In this document: piece by piece, positions 16,693 through 26,990 of the stretch
Numbering within the stretch: position 1 is the stretch's first letter
How the letters are laid out: each line of letters starts with the position of its first letter
Assembly (NCBI RefSeq): GCF_020551945.1
Contig: NZ_JAJBZH010000001.1
Location: forward strand, 1-64,000
DNA: 64,000 bases
Direction: 5' to 3'
Source of the DNA: Cellulosimicrobium marinum
GTDB taxonomy: Bacteria > Actinomycetota > Actinomycetes > Actinomycetales > Cellulomonadaceae
The notes under the pieces: model-generated
Databases searched by the model: none
Seen by the model: only the letters and a program-made list of their open reading frames with translations
What the model was told of the DNA's origin: nothing
Made by a program: the position numbers and the translations under genes

Positions 16693-17775
16693 GTGGCCCA
16701 CGAACCCCGCGTCCCCCTGCGTCCCGCCGTCGCCGCACTGCCGGCCTACGTCCCCGGGGGCCGCGTCGCCCCGGGCGCCGCCGCGTTCAAGCTCTCGTCC
16801 AACGAGAACCCGTACCCGCCGCTCCCGTCCGTCGTCGCCGCGATCGCCGATGCCGCCGCCGACGTCAACCGCTACCCCGACATGTACGCCACCGAGCTCG
16901 TCGAGGCGCTCGCGGGCCACCTGGACGTCACGCCGGGCGAGGTCGTCGTGGGCAACGGCTCCGTCGCGGTCCTCGCGCACGTGCTGCAGACCGTGCTGGA
17001 GCCGGGCGACGAGGTCGTCTACCCGTGGCGCTCCTTCGAGGCGTACCCCATCGCGGTCGCCGTCGCGGGCGGCACGTCGGTGCAGGTGCCGCTGCTCGAC
17101 GGCGCGCACGAGCGGGGCCGCCTCGACCTGCCCGCGATGGCCGCGGCGGTCGGCGAGCGCACACGCGTGGTCCTCGTGTGCACGCCCAACAACCCCACCG
17201 GTCCCGCGGTGCACCGCGACGAGCTCGACGCGTTCCTCGCCGCCGTCCCGTCCGACGTCCTCGTCGTGCTCGACGAGGCCTACCTCGAGTTCGTGCGCGA
17301 CCCGCAGGCCCCCGACGGCCTCGCCGTCTACGCCCAGCACCCGAACGTCGTGCTGCTGCGCACGTTCTCCAAGGCGTACGGGCTCGCGGGCCTGCGCGTC
17401 GGGTACGCCGTCGCTCGCCCCCGCCTCGCCACCGGCATCCGCGCGGTCTCCACGCCGTTCGGCGTGTCCCACGTCGCGCAGCGCGCCGCCCTCGCGTCCC
17501 TCGACGCGCGCGACGAGCTGCTCGCCCGCGTCGAGCACCTCGTCGACGACCGCACCCGCCTCGTCGACGGCCTGCGCGACCAGGGCTGGGAGCTGCCCGA
17601 GACCCACGCCAACTTCGTCTGGTTCGACCTCGGCGAGCGCACCGTCCAGCGCGCCGAGGAGGCCCGCGCCGCAGGTGCGATCGTCCGCCCCTTCGCGGGC
17701 GAGGGCCTGCGCGTCAGCGTCGGCGAGCCCGAGGCCACCGACCTCTTCCTGCGCGTCAGCGCGACCTGGCGCTAA
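16693..17775 (+). CDS. hisC: Histidinol-phosphate / aromatic aminotransferase
   Basis: 360 residues of the class I/II PLP aminotransferase family, HisC/Pat branch. KLSSNENPYPPLPSV near the N-terminus, the PNNPTGPAV loop, DEAYLEF and the PLP lysine K227 in TFSKAYGLAGLRVGY are all present. I chose GTG 16693 since it gives the usual length; a CATGCT hexamer eight bases upstream would allow a leaderless transcript. It stands alone, away from other his genes, which slightly favours the phenylalanine/aromatic aminotransferase (Pat) assignment over histidine synthesis; sequence alone does not separate these. Confidence 0.88.
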   Translation: MAHEPRVPLRPAVAALPAYVPGGRVAPGAAAFKLSSNENPYPPLPSVVAAIADAAADVNRYPDMYATELVEALAGHLDVTPGEVVVGNGSVAVLAHVLQTVLEPGDEVVYPWRSFEAYPIAVAVAGGTSVQVPLLDGAHERGRLDLPAMAAAVGERTRVVLVCTPNNPTGPAVHRDELDAFLAAVPSDVLVVLDEAYLEFVRDPQAPDGLAVYAQHPNVVLLRTFSKAYGLAGLRVGYAVARPRLATGIRAVSTPFGVSHVAQRAALASLDARDELLARVEHLVDDRTRLVDGLRDQGWELPETHANFVWFDLGERTVQRAEEARAAGAIVRPFAGEGLRVSVGEPEATDLFLRVSATWR

Positions 17776-18272
17776 AGCCTGTCGACACCGTGCTGCCCGG
17801 GGTCGAGCTGGAGCAGCAGGTACTCCGTCACGCCGAACACCTGCCCGACGACGCGTTCCCGGGTGGACAGCAGCGGTGCGGCCTCGGCGCGGCCGAGCAC
17901 GCGCGGCGAGGTGACGCGGACCGTCTCGCCGTCCGTCGTCAGCTCGCCGCCGCCCGCGGCGAGGACGTTGCGGGCCCAGTCCGTGCCCGAGCCGTAGGGC
18001 AGGGTCACGACGAACCCGGCGGGCGTCCGTTCGACGCCGATCGGTGTCGCGTAGGCGCGGCCGGACGTCCGGCCCACGTGGTGGACGACGGCGTGCGCGT
18101 CGCCCGGCCGGCCCGACCGGGCGACCGCCCGGTCCCGGAACGCCCGTTGGCGCTCGTGGAGGAAGCGGATGCCCGGCTCCCACCGGGTGCGCAGGATCAG
18201 GACGAGCGCCGCCATCGCCGCGAGCGCCAGTGCCGCGGCCGCGCCTGCCAGGCCGAGGATCCGTCGGAGCAT
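17772..18272 (-). CDS. Deazaflavin-dependent nitroreductase family protein (DDN-like)
   Basis: 166 residues from ATG 18272, preceded by GGGAGA. An N-terminal membrane helix (residues about 5-27, ILGLAGAAAALALAAMAALV) is followed by HHVGRTSGRAYATPIGVERT and FVVTLPYGSGTDWARNVLAA, the signature of F420-dependent DDN-type reductases and relatives. Likely a membrane-anchored flavin/F420 oxidoreductase; substrate unknown. Its stop overlaps that of the convergent aminotransferase by four bases. Confidence 0.85.
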   Translation of the reverse strand: MLRRILGLAGAAAALALAAMAALVLILRTRWEPGIRFLHERQRAFRDRAVARSGRPGDAHAVVHHVGRTSGRAYATPIGVERTPAGFVVTLPYGSGTDWARNVLAAGGGELTTDGETVRVTSPRVLGRAEAAPLLSTRERVVGQVFGVTEYLLLQLDPGQHGVDRL

Positions 18273-18341
18273 CGCTGTCTCCCTCGTTCGGTCCGTCCGC
18301 ACCAGCGTAGGGCGCCGTCGCCGGGCCGGCCGGGCGGCCGG

Positions 18342-18590
18342 CTACCGCGTCGTCGGGCTGTCGTCGAGGTCTGCCCCGAGCGCGTCGACGTCCGCGCGGC
18401 TCAGCGGGACGACGTCGCGGAGGGACTCCCCGCGGACCCACCGTCGGCGTCGCGCCCGGCCCTCGGGGACGAGCAGGACCCCGGTCGGTCGGCCCTCGGC
18501 TGTGATGGCGACCGCCTGCCCGGCCTCCAGGACGTCGTGGACGACCGCCTGCGGGTTCCGGCTCAGCTCGTCGATCCCGACCGTCTGCAT
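18342..18590 (-). CDS. Phd/YefM-family antitoxin, no toxin next to it
   Basis: 82 residues. IDELSRNPQAVVHDVLEAGQ and ITAEGRPTGVLLVP match the DNA-binding N-terminus of Phd/YefM antitoxins; the C-terminal 30 residues (DVVPLSRADVDALGADLDD) would be the toxin-binding tail. No RelE, Doc or PIN toxin gene is found on either side, so it is an orphan or serves a distant partner. Confidence 0.8.
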   Translation of the reverse strand: MQTVGIDELSRNPQAVVHDVLEAGQAVAITAEGRPTGVLLVPEGRARRRRWVRGESLRDVVPLSRADVDALGADLDDSPTTR

Positions 18591-18686
18591 CTCGCGAGGC
18601 TACCGCCGCCGCGACGGCCGACCCGCGCCGTCGGGCCCGGTGTCTCCAGGTTGCCCGACCTCTGGGCCGGGAGAACACTCGACGGT

Positions 18687-18953
18687 ATGGACGGTGTGGA
18701 GTACGACCAGTTCGTGGACGAGTACGGGTGGCTGTTCGGCGGGGCGGCGCTGGTGATCTACCTCGTGGTCGCGTTGCTGTTCCTCGTGGCGTACGTGCGG
18801 ATCATCCAGAAGGCCGGGTACTCGGGCTGGTGGATCCTCATCGCGCTCGTGCCGGTGGTGAACGTGGTGATGTTCCTGGTGTTCGCGTTCTCGCGCTGGC
18901 CGGTGCTGCGCGAGCGCGACGCGCTGAGGTCCGGCGGGCCGTACCCCCGCTGA
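18687..18953 (+). CDS. Small two-helix membrane protein, DUF5684-like
   Basis: 88 residues. Two hydrophobic helices at about 17-39 and 47-68 enclose the motif IIQKAGYSGWW, which recurs in small actinobacterial membrane proteins (DUF5684/signal-peptidase-like annotations). It has no catalytic residues. Function unknown. A putative -10 and ribosome site are not obvious upstream; the ATG lies only 96 bases from the divergent antitoxin start. Confidence 0.65.
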   Translation: MDGVEYDQFVDEYGWLFGGAALVIYLVVALLFLVAYVRIIQKAGYSGWWILIALVPVVNVVMFLVFAFSRWPVLRERDALRSGGPYPR

Positions 18954-19030
18954 GGGGCAGCTGTTGGAGGTTCTCTCCAAAGCGGTGCGGGGGACGTTGG
19001 CCGACACGTCGGGGGCGCTCCCTACGGTGT

Positions 19031-19056
19031 CGTAGCCTACGCTTGCGTAGGCTACG
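19031..19056 (+). promoter_or_regulatory. Perfect 11-bp inverted repeat, likely operator of the E1-E2 operon
   Basis: CGTAGCCTACG at 19031-19041 and CGTAGGCTACG at 19046-19056 with a CTTG spacer. Further half sites CCTACG (19021) and CGTAGG (19061) flank it. CTACG/CGTAG palindromes of this type are usual for TetR-family repressors in actinobacteria. No TetR gene lies nearby, so the regulator would act in trans. The start codon of E1-alpha is 94 bases downstream. Confidence 0.65.
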
Positions 19057-19149
19057 GAGACGTAGGTTCCGACGGCGCCCGGTCACCCGGACGCCTCCTT
19101 GCCCCCGAGCGCGGCGGCCACCGGCCGGTGCGCACCGAAGGAGAATCGC

Positions 19150-20349
19150 GTGACGGACGACGCGAGGAACACCACGAGCACGCCCGACCTCCCGGACCTC
19201 GCCGGCGGGCCCGACGACGCACCCCTCGTCCAGCTCGTCACGCCCGCCGGGGCCCGGGTCACCACGCCCGAGACGGACGCCTACCGTGAGCGCGTCGCGC
19301 ACCTCGACGCCGCGGCCCTGCGGGGCCTGTACCGCGACATGGTGCTCACGCGGCGCTTCGACGACGAGGCGACGTCGCTCCAGCGCCAGGGCGAGCTCGG
19401 CCTGTTCGCGCAGTCGCGCGGGCAGGAGGCCGCCCAGATCGGCTCCGGCCGCGCGCTCGCCGCGCAGGACTACGTCTTCCCGTCCTACCGCGAGCACGGG
19501 GTGTCGCACGTGCGCGGCATCGACCCGGTCGACCGCCTGCGGCTGTACCGCGGGGTCGACCACGGCGGCTGGGACCCCACGGTGCACAACGTGCACCTGT
19601 ACACGCTCGTCATCGGCTCCCACGCGCTGCACGCGACCGGGTACGCGATGGGGGTCCAGCGCGACGGCCTCGTCGGCACCGGTGACCCGGACCGCGACAC
19701 GGCCGTCGTGGCGTACTTCGGCGACGGCGCGACGTCCCAGGGCGACGTCAACGAGGCGCTCGTGTTCGCGGCCGTGAACAACGCGCCCGTCGTGCTCTTC
19801 TGCCAGAACAACCCGGGGGCCAGCTCCGAGCCCACGACGAAGCAGACGCGCGTCCCGCTCTACCGCCGCGGCGGCGGGTTCGGCGTGCCGAGCGTGCGCG
19901 TCGACGGCAACGACGTCCTCGCGTGCTACGCGGTGACGGCCGAGGCGCTGGAGCGCGCCCGGTCCGGCGGCGGCCCGACGTTCGTCGAGGCGTTCACCTA
20001 CCGCATGGGCGCGCACACGACGTCGGACGACCCGACGAAGTACCGCTCGCGCGCGCAGGAGGACTACTGGCGTCGGCGCGACCCCATCGACCGCCTGGAG
20101 GCGCTGCTGCGCGCCGAGGACGCGTGGGACGAGGCGTTCGCCGCCGAGGTCGCCGCCGAGGCCGAGGCGCTGGGAGAGCGGCTCCGGACGGGGACGCGCG
20201 CGCTGGCCGCCCCGCCCGCGCAGTCCATGTTCGACCACGTCTACGGGACCCCCCACGCGGTCGTCGAGGCCGAACGGGCGTGGTTCGCCGAGTACGAGGA
20301 GTCGTTCGCGGCGGACGACGCCGTCGCCGGGCAGGAGGCCACACGATGA
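19150..20349 (+). CDS. pdhA: 2-oxoacid dehydrogenase E1 component, alpha subunit
   Basis: 399 residues from GTG 19150 with GAAGGAG seven bases upstream. Thiamine diphosphate/Mg site: GDGATSQGDVNEALVFAAVN (about 191-210) and NNPGASSE. RRFDDEATSLQRQGELGLF and SYREHGV are typical E1-alpha blocks. Pyruvate versus branched-chain oxoacid specificity cannot be told from the sequence; heteromeric E1-alpha/beta enzymes in actinobacteria, which use homodimeric AceE for pyruvate, often act on branched-chain acids. First gene of a three-gene operon under the 19031 palindrome. Confidence 0.9.
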   Translation: MTDDARNTTSTPDLPDLAGGPDDAPLVQLVTPAGARVTTPETDAYRERVAHLDAAALRGLYRDMVLTRRFDDEATSLQRQGELGLFAQSRGQEAAQIGSGRALAAQDYVFPSYREHGVSHVRGIDPVDRLRLYRGVDHGGWDPTVHNVHLYTLVIGSHALHATGYAMGVQRDGLVGTGDPDRDTAVVAYFGDGATSQGDVNEALVFAAVNNAPVVLFCQNNPGASSEPTTKQTRVPLYRRGGGFGVPSVRVDGNDVLACYAVTAEALERARSGGGPTFVEAFTYRMGAHTTSDDPTKYRSRAQEDYWRRRDPIDRLEALLRAEDAWDEAFAAEVAAEAEALGERLRTGTRALAAPPAQSMFDHVYGTPHAVVEAERAWFAEYEESFAADDAVAGQEATR

Positions 20350-21338
20350 GCACCACGAAGACGCTCACCCTCGCCAAGGGCATCAACGAGGGCCTGCGGC
20401 GCTCGCTGGAGACCGACCCGAAGGTCCTGCTCATGGGCGAGGACATCGGCGCGCTCGGCGGCGTGTTCCGCGTGACCGACGGGCTGCAGAAGGACTTCGG
20501 GGAGGACCGCGTCGTCGACACCCCGCTCGCGGAGTCCGGCATCCTCGGCACCGCGATCGGCCTCGCGCTGCGCGGTTACCGGCCCGTGTGCGAGATCCAG
20601 TTCGACGGGTTCATCTTCCCCGCGTACGACCAGATCACGACCCAGCTCGCGAAGATGCGCTACCGCTCCGGCGGGAGGCTCGAGGTGCCCGTCGTGATCC
20701 GCGTGCCGTACGGCGGCGGGATCGGCGCGGTCGAGCACCACAGCGAGAGCCCGGAGGCGCTGTTCGCGCACACCGCCGGGCTGCGCGTCGTGTCGCCGTC
20801 GACGCCGCAGGACGCGTTCACGATGATCCAGGAGGCGATCGCGTCGCCCGACCCGGTGCTGTTCTTCGAGCCGAAGGGCCGCTACTGGGAGAAGGGCGAG
20901 GTCGACCTCGGCGGCCGGGGCGAGGGCGCGCGCGTCCTCGACCGCGCCCGCGTGCTGCGGTCCGGCACGGACCTCACGCTCGTCGCGTACGGCCCGACGG
21001 TCGCGACCGCGCTGCGTGCCGCCGCCGCCGCGGAGCAGGAGGGCCGCAGCGTCGAGGTCGTCGACCTGCGCGCCATCTCCCCGCTCGACACCGCGACCGT
21101 GGTGGAGTCCGTGCGCCGGACGGGACGCTGCGTCGTCGTGCACGAGGCGCCGTCGTACCTCGGGTCGGGCGCCGAGGTGGCTGCGCGCGTCACGGAGGAG
21201 TGCTTCTACTCGTTGGAGGCGCCCGTGCTGCGCGTCGGCGGGTTCCACACGCCGTACCCCGTCGCGAAGATCGAGCACGACTACCTCCCGAGCCTCGACC
21301 GCGTGCTCGACGCCGTCGACCGCGCGTTCGCGTACTGA
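20346..21338 (+). CDS. 2-oxoacid dehydrogenase E1 component, beta subunit
   Basis: 330 residues, ATGA overlap with E1-alpha. GEDIGALGGVFRVTDGL, DTPLAESGILGTAIGLALRG and IGAVEHHSESPEALFAHTAG are family blocks; the transketolase C-domain follows (VVDLRAISPLDTATV). It completes the E1 heterotetramer that decarboxylates the oxoacid and loads the acyl group on E2. Confidence 0.92.
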   Translation: MSTTKTLTLAKGINEGLRRSLETDPKVLLMGEDIGALGGVFRVTDGLQKDFGEDRVVDTPLAESGILGTAIGLALRGYRPVCEIQFDGFIFPAYDQITTQLAKMRYRSGGRLEVPVVIRVPYGGGIGAVEHHSESPEALFAHTAGLRVVSPSTPQDAFTMIQEAIASPDPVLFFEPKGRYWEKGEVDLGGRGEGARVLDRARVLRSGTDLTLVAYGPTVATALRAAAAAEQEGRSVEVVDLRAISPLDTATVVESVRRTGRCVVVHEAPSYLGSGAEVAARVTEECFYSLEAPVLRVGGFHTPYPVAKIEHDYLPSLDRVLDAVDRAFAY

Positions 21339-21386
21339 CGCGGCCGCGCGAGCGCCAGGGACCCGGAAGCACCAGGAGGACACGCA

Positions 21387-22799
21387 GTGCCGACGTACGA
21401 GCAGTTCAAGCTCCCCGACGCGGGTGAAGGTCTCACCGAGGCCGAGATCGTGCACTGGCACGTCGGCGTCGGCGACCGCGTCACGGTCAACGACACGATC
21501 GTCGAGATCGAGACGGCGAAGTCGCTCGTCGACCTGCCCTCGCCCTTCACCGGCGTGGTCAGCGAGATCCTCGTCCCCGAGGGCGTGACGGTCGAGGTGG
21601 GCGTGCCCATCGTCGTCGTCGACACCGACCCCGACGGCACCGCCCCGGCTCCCGTCGCGCCCGCCGCGACCGTGCCCGACGGCGCGGACGCGGCCCCCGC
21701 TCGCACCGCACCCGCCGCGAGCGAGGGCGGCGGGTCCGGGTCCGTGCTCGTCGGCTACGGCACCGTCGAGCCGGGGACCGCGCGCCGTCGTCGCCGCACC
21801 GCCGCGCCCACCGACCTGTCAGCACCCCAGGGGTCCGGAGACCGACCGGCGGCTGACAGCTCGGCAGGGGAGCGCGCCGTCGGGCACGTGCACCTGCCCG
21901 TGCTCGCGAAGCCGCCGGTGCGCAAGCTCGCGAAGGACCTCGGGCTCGACCTCACGAGCGTCGCCGGCACCGGGCCGGGCGGCATCGTCACGCGCGAGGA
22001 CGTCCTCGCCCACCACGAGCAGGCGAAGGCGCAGCCGCTCGCGACGTACGCCGACGACGACCAGCCGTGGCTCGCGTCCGGCACCGTCACGCCCGACGGT
22101 CGACGCACGCGCGTCCCCGTGAAGTCCGTGCGCAAGCGCACCGCCGAGGCGATGGTCACGAGCGCGTTCACCGCCCCGCACGTCACCGTGTTCCACACCG
22201 TCGACGTCACGAGGACGATGCGGCTGGTGCGCACGCTGCGCGAGGACCGCGCGTTCACCGACGTGCGCGTCACACCCCTGCTCGTCACCGCCAAGGCGCT
22301 GCTCCTCGCCGTGCGCCGCCACCCCGAGATCAACGCGAGCTGGGACGACGCCGCGCAGGAGATCGTCTACAAGCACTACGTGAACCTCGGGATCGCGGCC
22401 GCCACGCCGCGCGGGCTCGTCGTGCCGAACATCAAGGACGCGCACCGCCTCGACCTGCACGGCCTCGCGAGCGAGATCGCCGACCTCACCGCGACCGCGC
22501 GCGCCGGCCGGACGTCGCCGACCGACATGTCCGACGGCACCATCACCATCACGAACGTCGGCGTGTTCGGCATCGACACCGGCACCCCGATCCTCAACCC
22601 GGGCGAGGCGGCGATCCTCGCGTTCGGCGCGATCCGCGAGCAGCCGTGGGTGCACAAGGGCAAGATCCGCAAGCGCTGGGTCACGCAGCTTGCCCTGAGC
22701 TTCGACCACCGCCTCGTCGACGGCGAGCTCGGCGCCCGCTTCCTGTCCGACGTCGCGAAGGTGCTCGAGGACCCCGCCCGCGGCCTGGTCTGGGGCTGA
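21387..22799 (+). CDS. Dihydrolipoamide acyltransferase (E2), one lipoyl domain
   Basis: 470 residues. Lipoyl domain 1-80 with lipoyl-lysine K45 in IETAKSLVDLP; Ala/Pro-rich linker; peripheral subunit-binding domain about 170-206 (PPVRKLAKDLGLDLTSVAGT); catalytic domain to the end with H441 in SFDHRLVDGELGARF. AGGAGGA precedes the GTG. No E3 gene follows, so lipoamide dehydrogenase must be encoded elsewhere. The linker carries one of the 44-bp palindromic elements (residues 144-158, LSAPQGSGDRP), which adds length to a flexible segment without harm to either domain. Confidence 0.93.
   Translation: MPTYEQFKLPDAGEGLTEAEIVHWHVGVGDRVTVNDTIVEIETAKSLVDLPSPFTGVVSEILVPEGVTVEVGVPIVVVDTDPDGTAPAPVAPAATVPDGADAAPARTAPAASEGGGSGSVLVGYGTVEPGTARRRRRTAAPTDLSAPQGSGDRPAADSSAGERAVGHVHLPVLAKPPVRKLAKDLGLDLTSVAGTGPGGIVTREDVLAHHEQAKAQPLATYADDDQPWLASGTVTPDGRRTRVPVKSVRKRTAEAMVTSAFTAPHVTVFHTVDVTRTMRLVRTLREDRAFTDVRVTPLLVTAKALLLAVRRHPEINASWDDAAQEIVYKHYVNLGIAAATPRGLVVPNIKDAHRLDLHGLASEIADLTATARAGRTSPTDMSDGTITITNVGVFGIDTGTPILNPGEAAILAFGAIREQPWVHKGKIRKRWVTQLALSFDHRLVDGELGARFLSDVAKVLEDPARGLVWG
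21816..21859 (+). repeat. 44-bp palindromic coding element, copy A (in E2 linker)
   Basis: Begins CTGTCAGC and ends GCTGACAG, with an inner region CCCCAGGGGTCC. Read in frame as LSAPQGSGDRPAAD plus the next Ser. One of four copies of identical length (21816, 26925, 28136, 31543), all in the same translation frame. Confidence 0.85.
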
Positions 22800-22803
22800 C
22801 CGG

Positions 22804-22977
22804 GGAGAAGTACCGCAGTCCCGCGAGGGAGAACCGCAGTGTTCCGAGGTAGAACGCTGGTGCGGTGGACCGGGGTCGGGCGGCCGCGCACGACCACCGT
22901 TCTACTTCGCGAGACTGCGGTTCTACGTCGGCCAACCGGGGTTCTCTCTCGCGGTACCGGGGTTCTCTCCTTCGCGG
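22804..22977. repeat. Intergenic palindromic repeat array (GCGAGGNAGNACCGCNGT family), copy 1
   Basis: Three units of an about 18-base word (GAAGTACCGCAGT, GCGAGGGAGAACCGCAGT, CGAGGTAGAACGCTGGT) are followed by four units in inverse orientation (ACCGTTCTACTTCGCGAG, ACTGCGGTTCTACGTCG, ACCGGGGTTCTCTCTCGCGG, ACCGGGGTTCTCTCCTTCGC). The whole array can fold on itself. It fills most of the 309-base gap between E2 and the nitrate transporter; sister arrays lie at 35317 and 60530. Confidence 0.8.
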
Positions 22978-23018
22978 CCCGGCTCTCACAGGTGAGCGTG
23001 GCGCGGTGTGCGGAAGAC

Positions 23019-23072
23019 CTCACACGGGGTTTACGACCCGCGGCGGCCGACGAAACACGGCGTTCCTAACGT
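23019..23072 (+). promoter_or_regulatory. Degenerate GlnR-type box and -10 before the nitrate transporter
   Basis: CTCAC, TTTAC, CGGCG and GAAAC are spaced by exactly six bases (23019-23056), the layout of actinobacterial GlnR boxes, but only the first and last words fit the consensus well. Ten bases after GAAAC follows TAACGT (23067-23072). The clear box before nirB has the same ten-base distance to TAGCGT, which supports this weaker site as nitrogen control of the transporter. Confidence 0.5.
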
Positions 23073-23108
23073 CCATGTCACTGACAGGACCCGCCCGGAG
23101 GAGACGCC

Positions 23109-24575
23109 ATGTCCGCGCCCACGAGCCCCACCACCCACGAGGGTGAGCAGTCCGCACAGCCCACCGCGGCCCGCACCGTCGGCGGGCCCGCCACGACGAC
23201 CGCCGCCCCCACGACCACGGCGGCCCCCGCGCGCCGGTCCGGCCGGTGGATCGACCACTGGGACCCCGAGGACCCGACGTTCTGGCGCGACGGCGGCCGC
23301 CGGGTCGCTTCGCGCAACCTGTGGATCTCGGTGTTCGCGGAGTTCCTCGGCTTCGCCGTGTGGGCGCTGTGGTCGATCGTCGTGCCGCAGCTCCCCGCGG
23401 CCGGGTTCGCCCTGACGGTCGACCAGCAGTTCTGGCTCATCGCCGTCCCGAGCCTCGTGGGTGCGACGCTGCGCATCCCGTACACGTTCGCCGTGCCGGT
23501 GTTCGGGGGGCGGAACTGGACGGTCGTGTCGGCGCTCCTGCTGTTGCTCCCGACCGCCGCGCTGGCGGTCGTCGTGCAGAACCCGGAGACGCCGTTCGGC
23601 CTCATGCTCGGCGCGGCGGCGCTCGCCGGGTTCGGCGGGGGCAACTTCGCGTCGTCGATGGCGAACATCTCGTTCTTCTACCCGGAGAAGGAGAAGGGCA
23701 AGGCGCTGGGGCTCAACGCGGCGGGCGGCAACCTCGGGACGGCGGCCGTGCAGCTCGCCGTGCCGCTCGTCATCGTCGCCGGTGCGGGCATCGCGCTCGA
23801 GCGCGCGGGCCTCATGATGATCCCGTTCATCGTGCTCGCCGCGTTCCTCGCGTGGCGCTTCATGGACAACCTGTCCACCGCGAAGGCCGACCCGCGCTCG
23901 TTCGCCGCGGCCACCCGCACCCGGCACACGTGGATCATCTCCTTCCTCTACATCGGCACGTTCGGGTCGTTCATCGGCTACGCGGGCGCGTTCCCCATGC
24001 TGCTCAAGGGCCAGTTCCCCGAGGTGACGCTGTCGATCGCGTTCCTCGGCGCGCTCGTCGGGTCGGTCACGCGCCCGCTCGGCGGGATCATCGCGGACCG
24101 TGTCGGCGGCACGCGCGTCACCATCGCGTCGTACGGGGTCATGGCGCTCGGTGCGTTCGGCGCGATCCAGGCGCTGCAGTCGCACAGCTTCGGCCTGTTC
24201 TTCGGCTCGTTCCTCGTGCTGTTCGTCGCCACCGGGATCGGCAACGGCTCGACGTACCGGATGATCCCCGCGGTGTTCCAGGCGAGCGCGGTGCCCGGCG
24301 GCGCGATCGACGGCGCGGCGGGCGTCGACCCCGCCGTCCTCGACGCGGCCCGCGCCCGGGCCCGCAAGGCCGCCGCGGGATGCATCGGCATCGCGGGCGC
24401 GGTCGGCGCGTTCGGCGGGTTCCTCATCCCGCGCGGGTTCGCCGCGTCGACGAGCCTCACCGGCTCGCTCGTCCCCGCGCTGTGGGTGTTCATCGGGGTC
24501 TACGCCGTCATGGCGGTCGTCGCCTGGGCCGTGTACCTGCGCAAGGGGTCGGCGCTCGCGTCGGCCGGCATCTGA
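23109..24575 (+). CDS. narK: Nitrate/nitrite transporter, NarK/NasA family MFS
   Basis: 488 residues with GGAGGA before the ATG. A Thr/Ala-rich N-terminal tail (about 45 residues) precedes 12 predicted membrane segments. The two nitrate signature motifs of the family are visible: GFGGGNFASSMANISFFYP in TM5 and GSFIGYAGAFP/TGIGNGSTYRMIP in the second half. It brings nitrate into the cell for the reductase encoded next door (16-base gap). First gene of the eight-gene assimilation run. Confidence 0.93.
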   Translation: MSAPTSPTTHEGEQSAQPTAARTVGGPATTTAAPTTTAAPARRSGRWIDHWDPEDPTFWRDGGRRVASRNLWISVFAEFLGFAVWALWSIVVPQLPAAGFALTVDQQFWLIAVPSLVGATLRIPYTFAVPVFGGRNWTVVSALLLLLPTAALAVVVQNPETPFGLMLGAAALAGFGGGNFASSMANISFFYPEKEKGKALGLNAAGGNLGTAAVQLAVPLVIVAGAGIALERAGLMMIPFIVLAAFLAWRFMDNLSTAKADPRSFAAATRTRHTWIISFLYIGTFGSFIGYAGAFPMLLKGQFPEVTLSIAFLGALVGSVTRPLGGIIADRVGGTRVTIASYGVMALGAFGAIQALQSHSFGLFFGSFLVLFVATGIGNGSTYRMIPAVFQASAVPGGAIDGAAGVDPAVLDAARARARKAAAGCIGIAGAVGAFGGFLIPRGFAASTSLTGSLVPALWVFIGVYAVMAVVAWAVYLRKGSALASAGI

Positions 24576-24590
24576 GCGCGGGACCGCACC

Positions 24591-26986
<2,396 letters not shown>

Positions 26987-26990
<4 letters not shown>

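Noticed and set aside
13736-17914. Long plus-strand frame (about 1390 codons) opposite the SARP regulator and aminotransferase
   Set aside because: Arg-rich translation without domains; it crosses two real genes on different strands.
22804-22977. Possible small RNA gene or riboswitch in the gap before narK
   Set aside because: The folding potential comes from forward and inverse copies of a dispersed repeat also found at other, unrelated gaps; no known riboswitch core was recognised.
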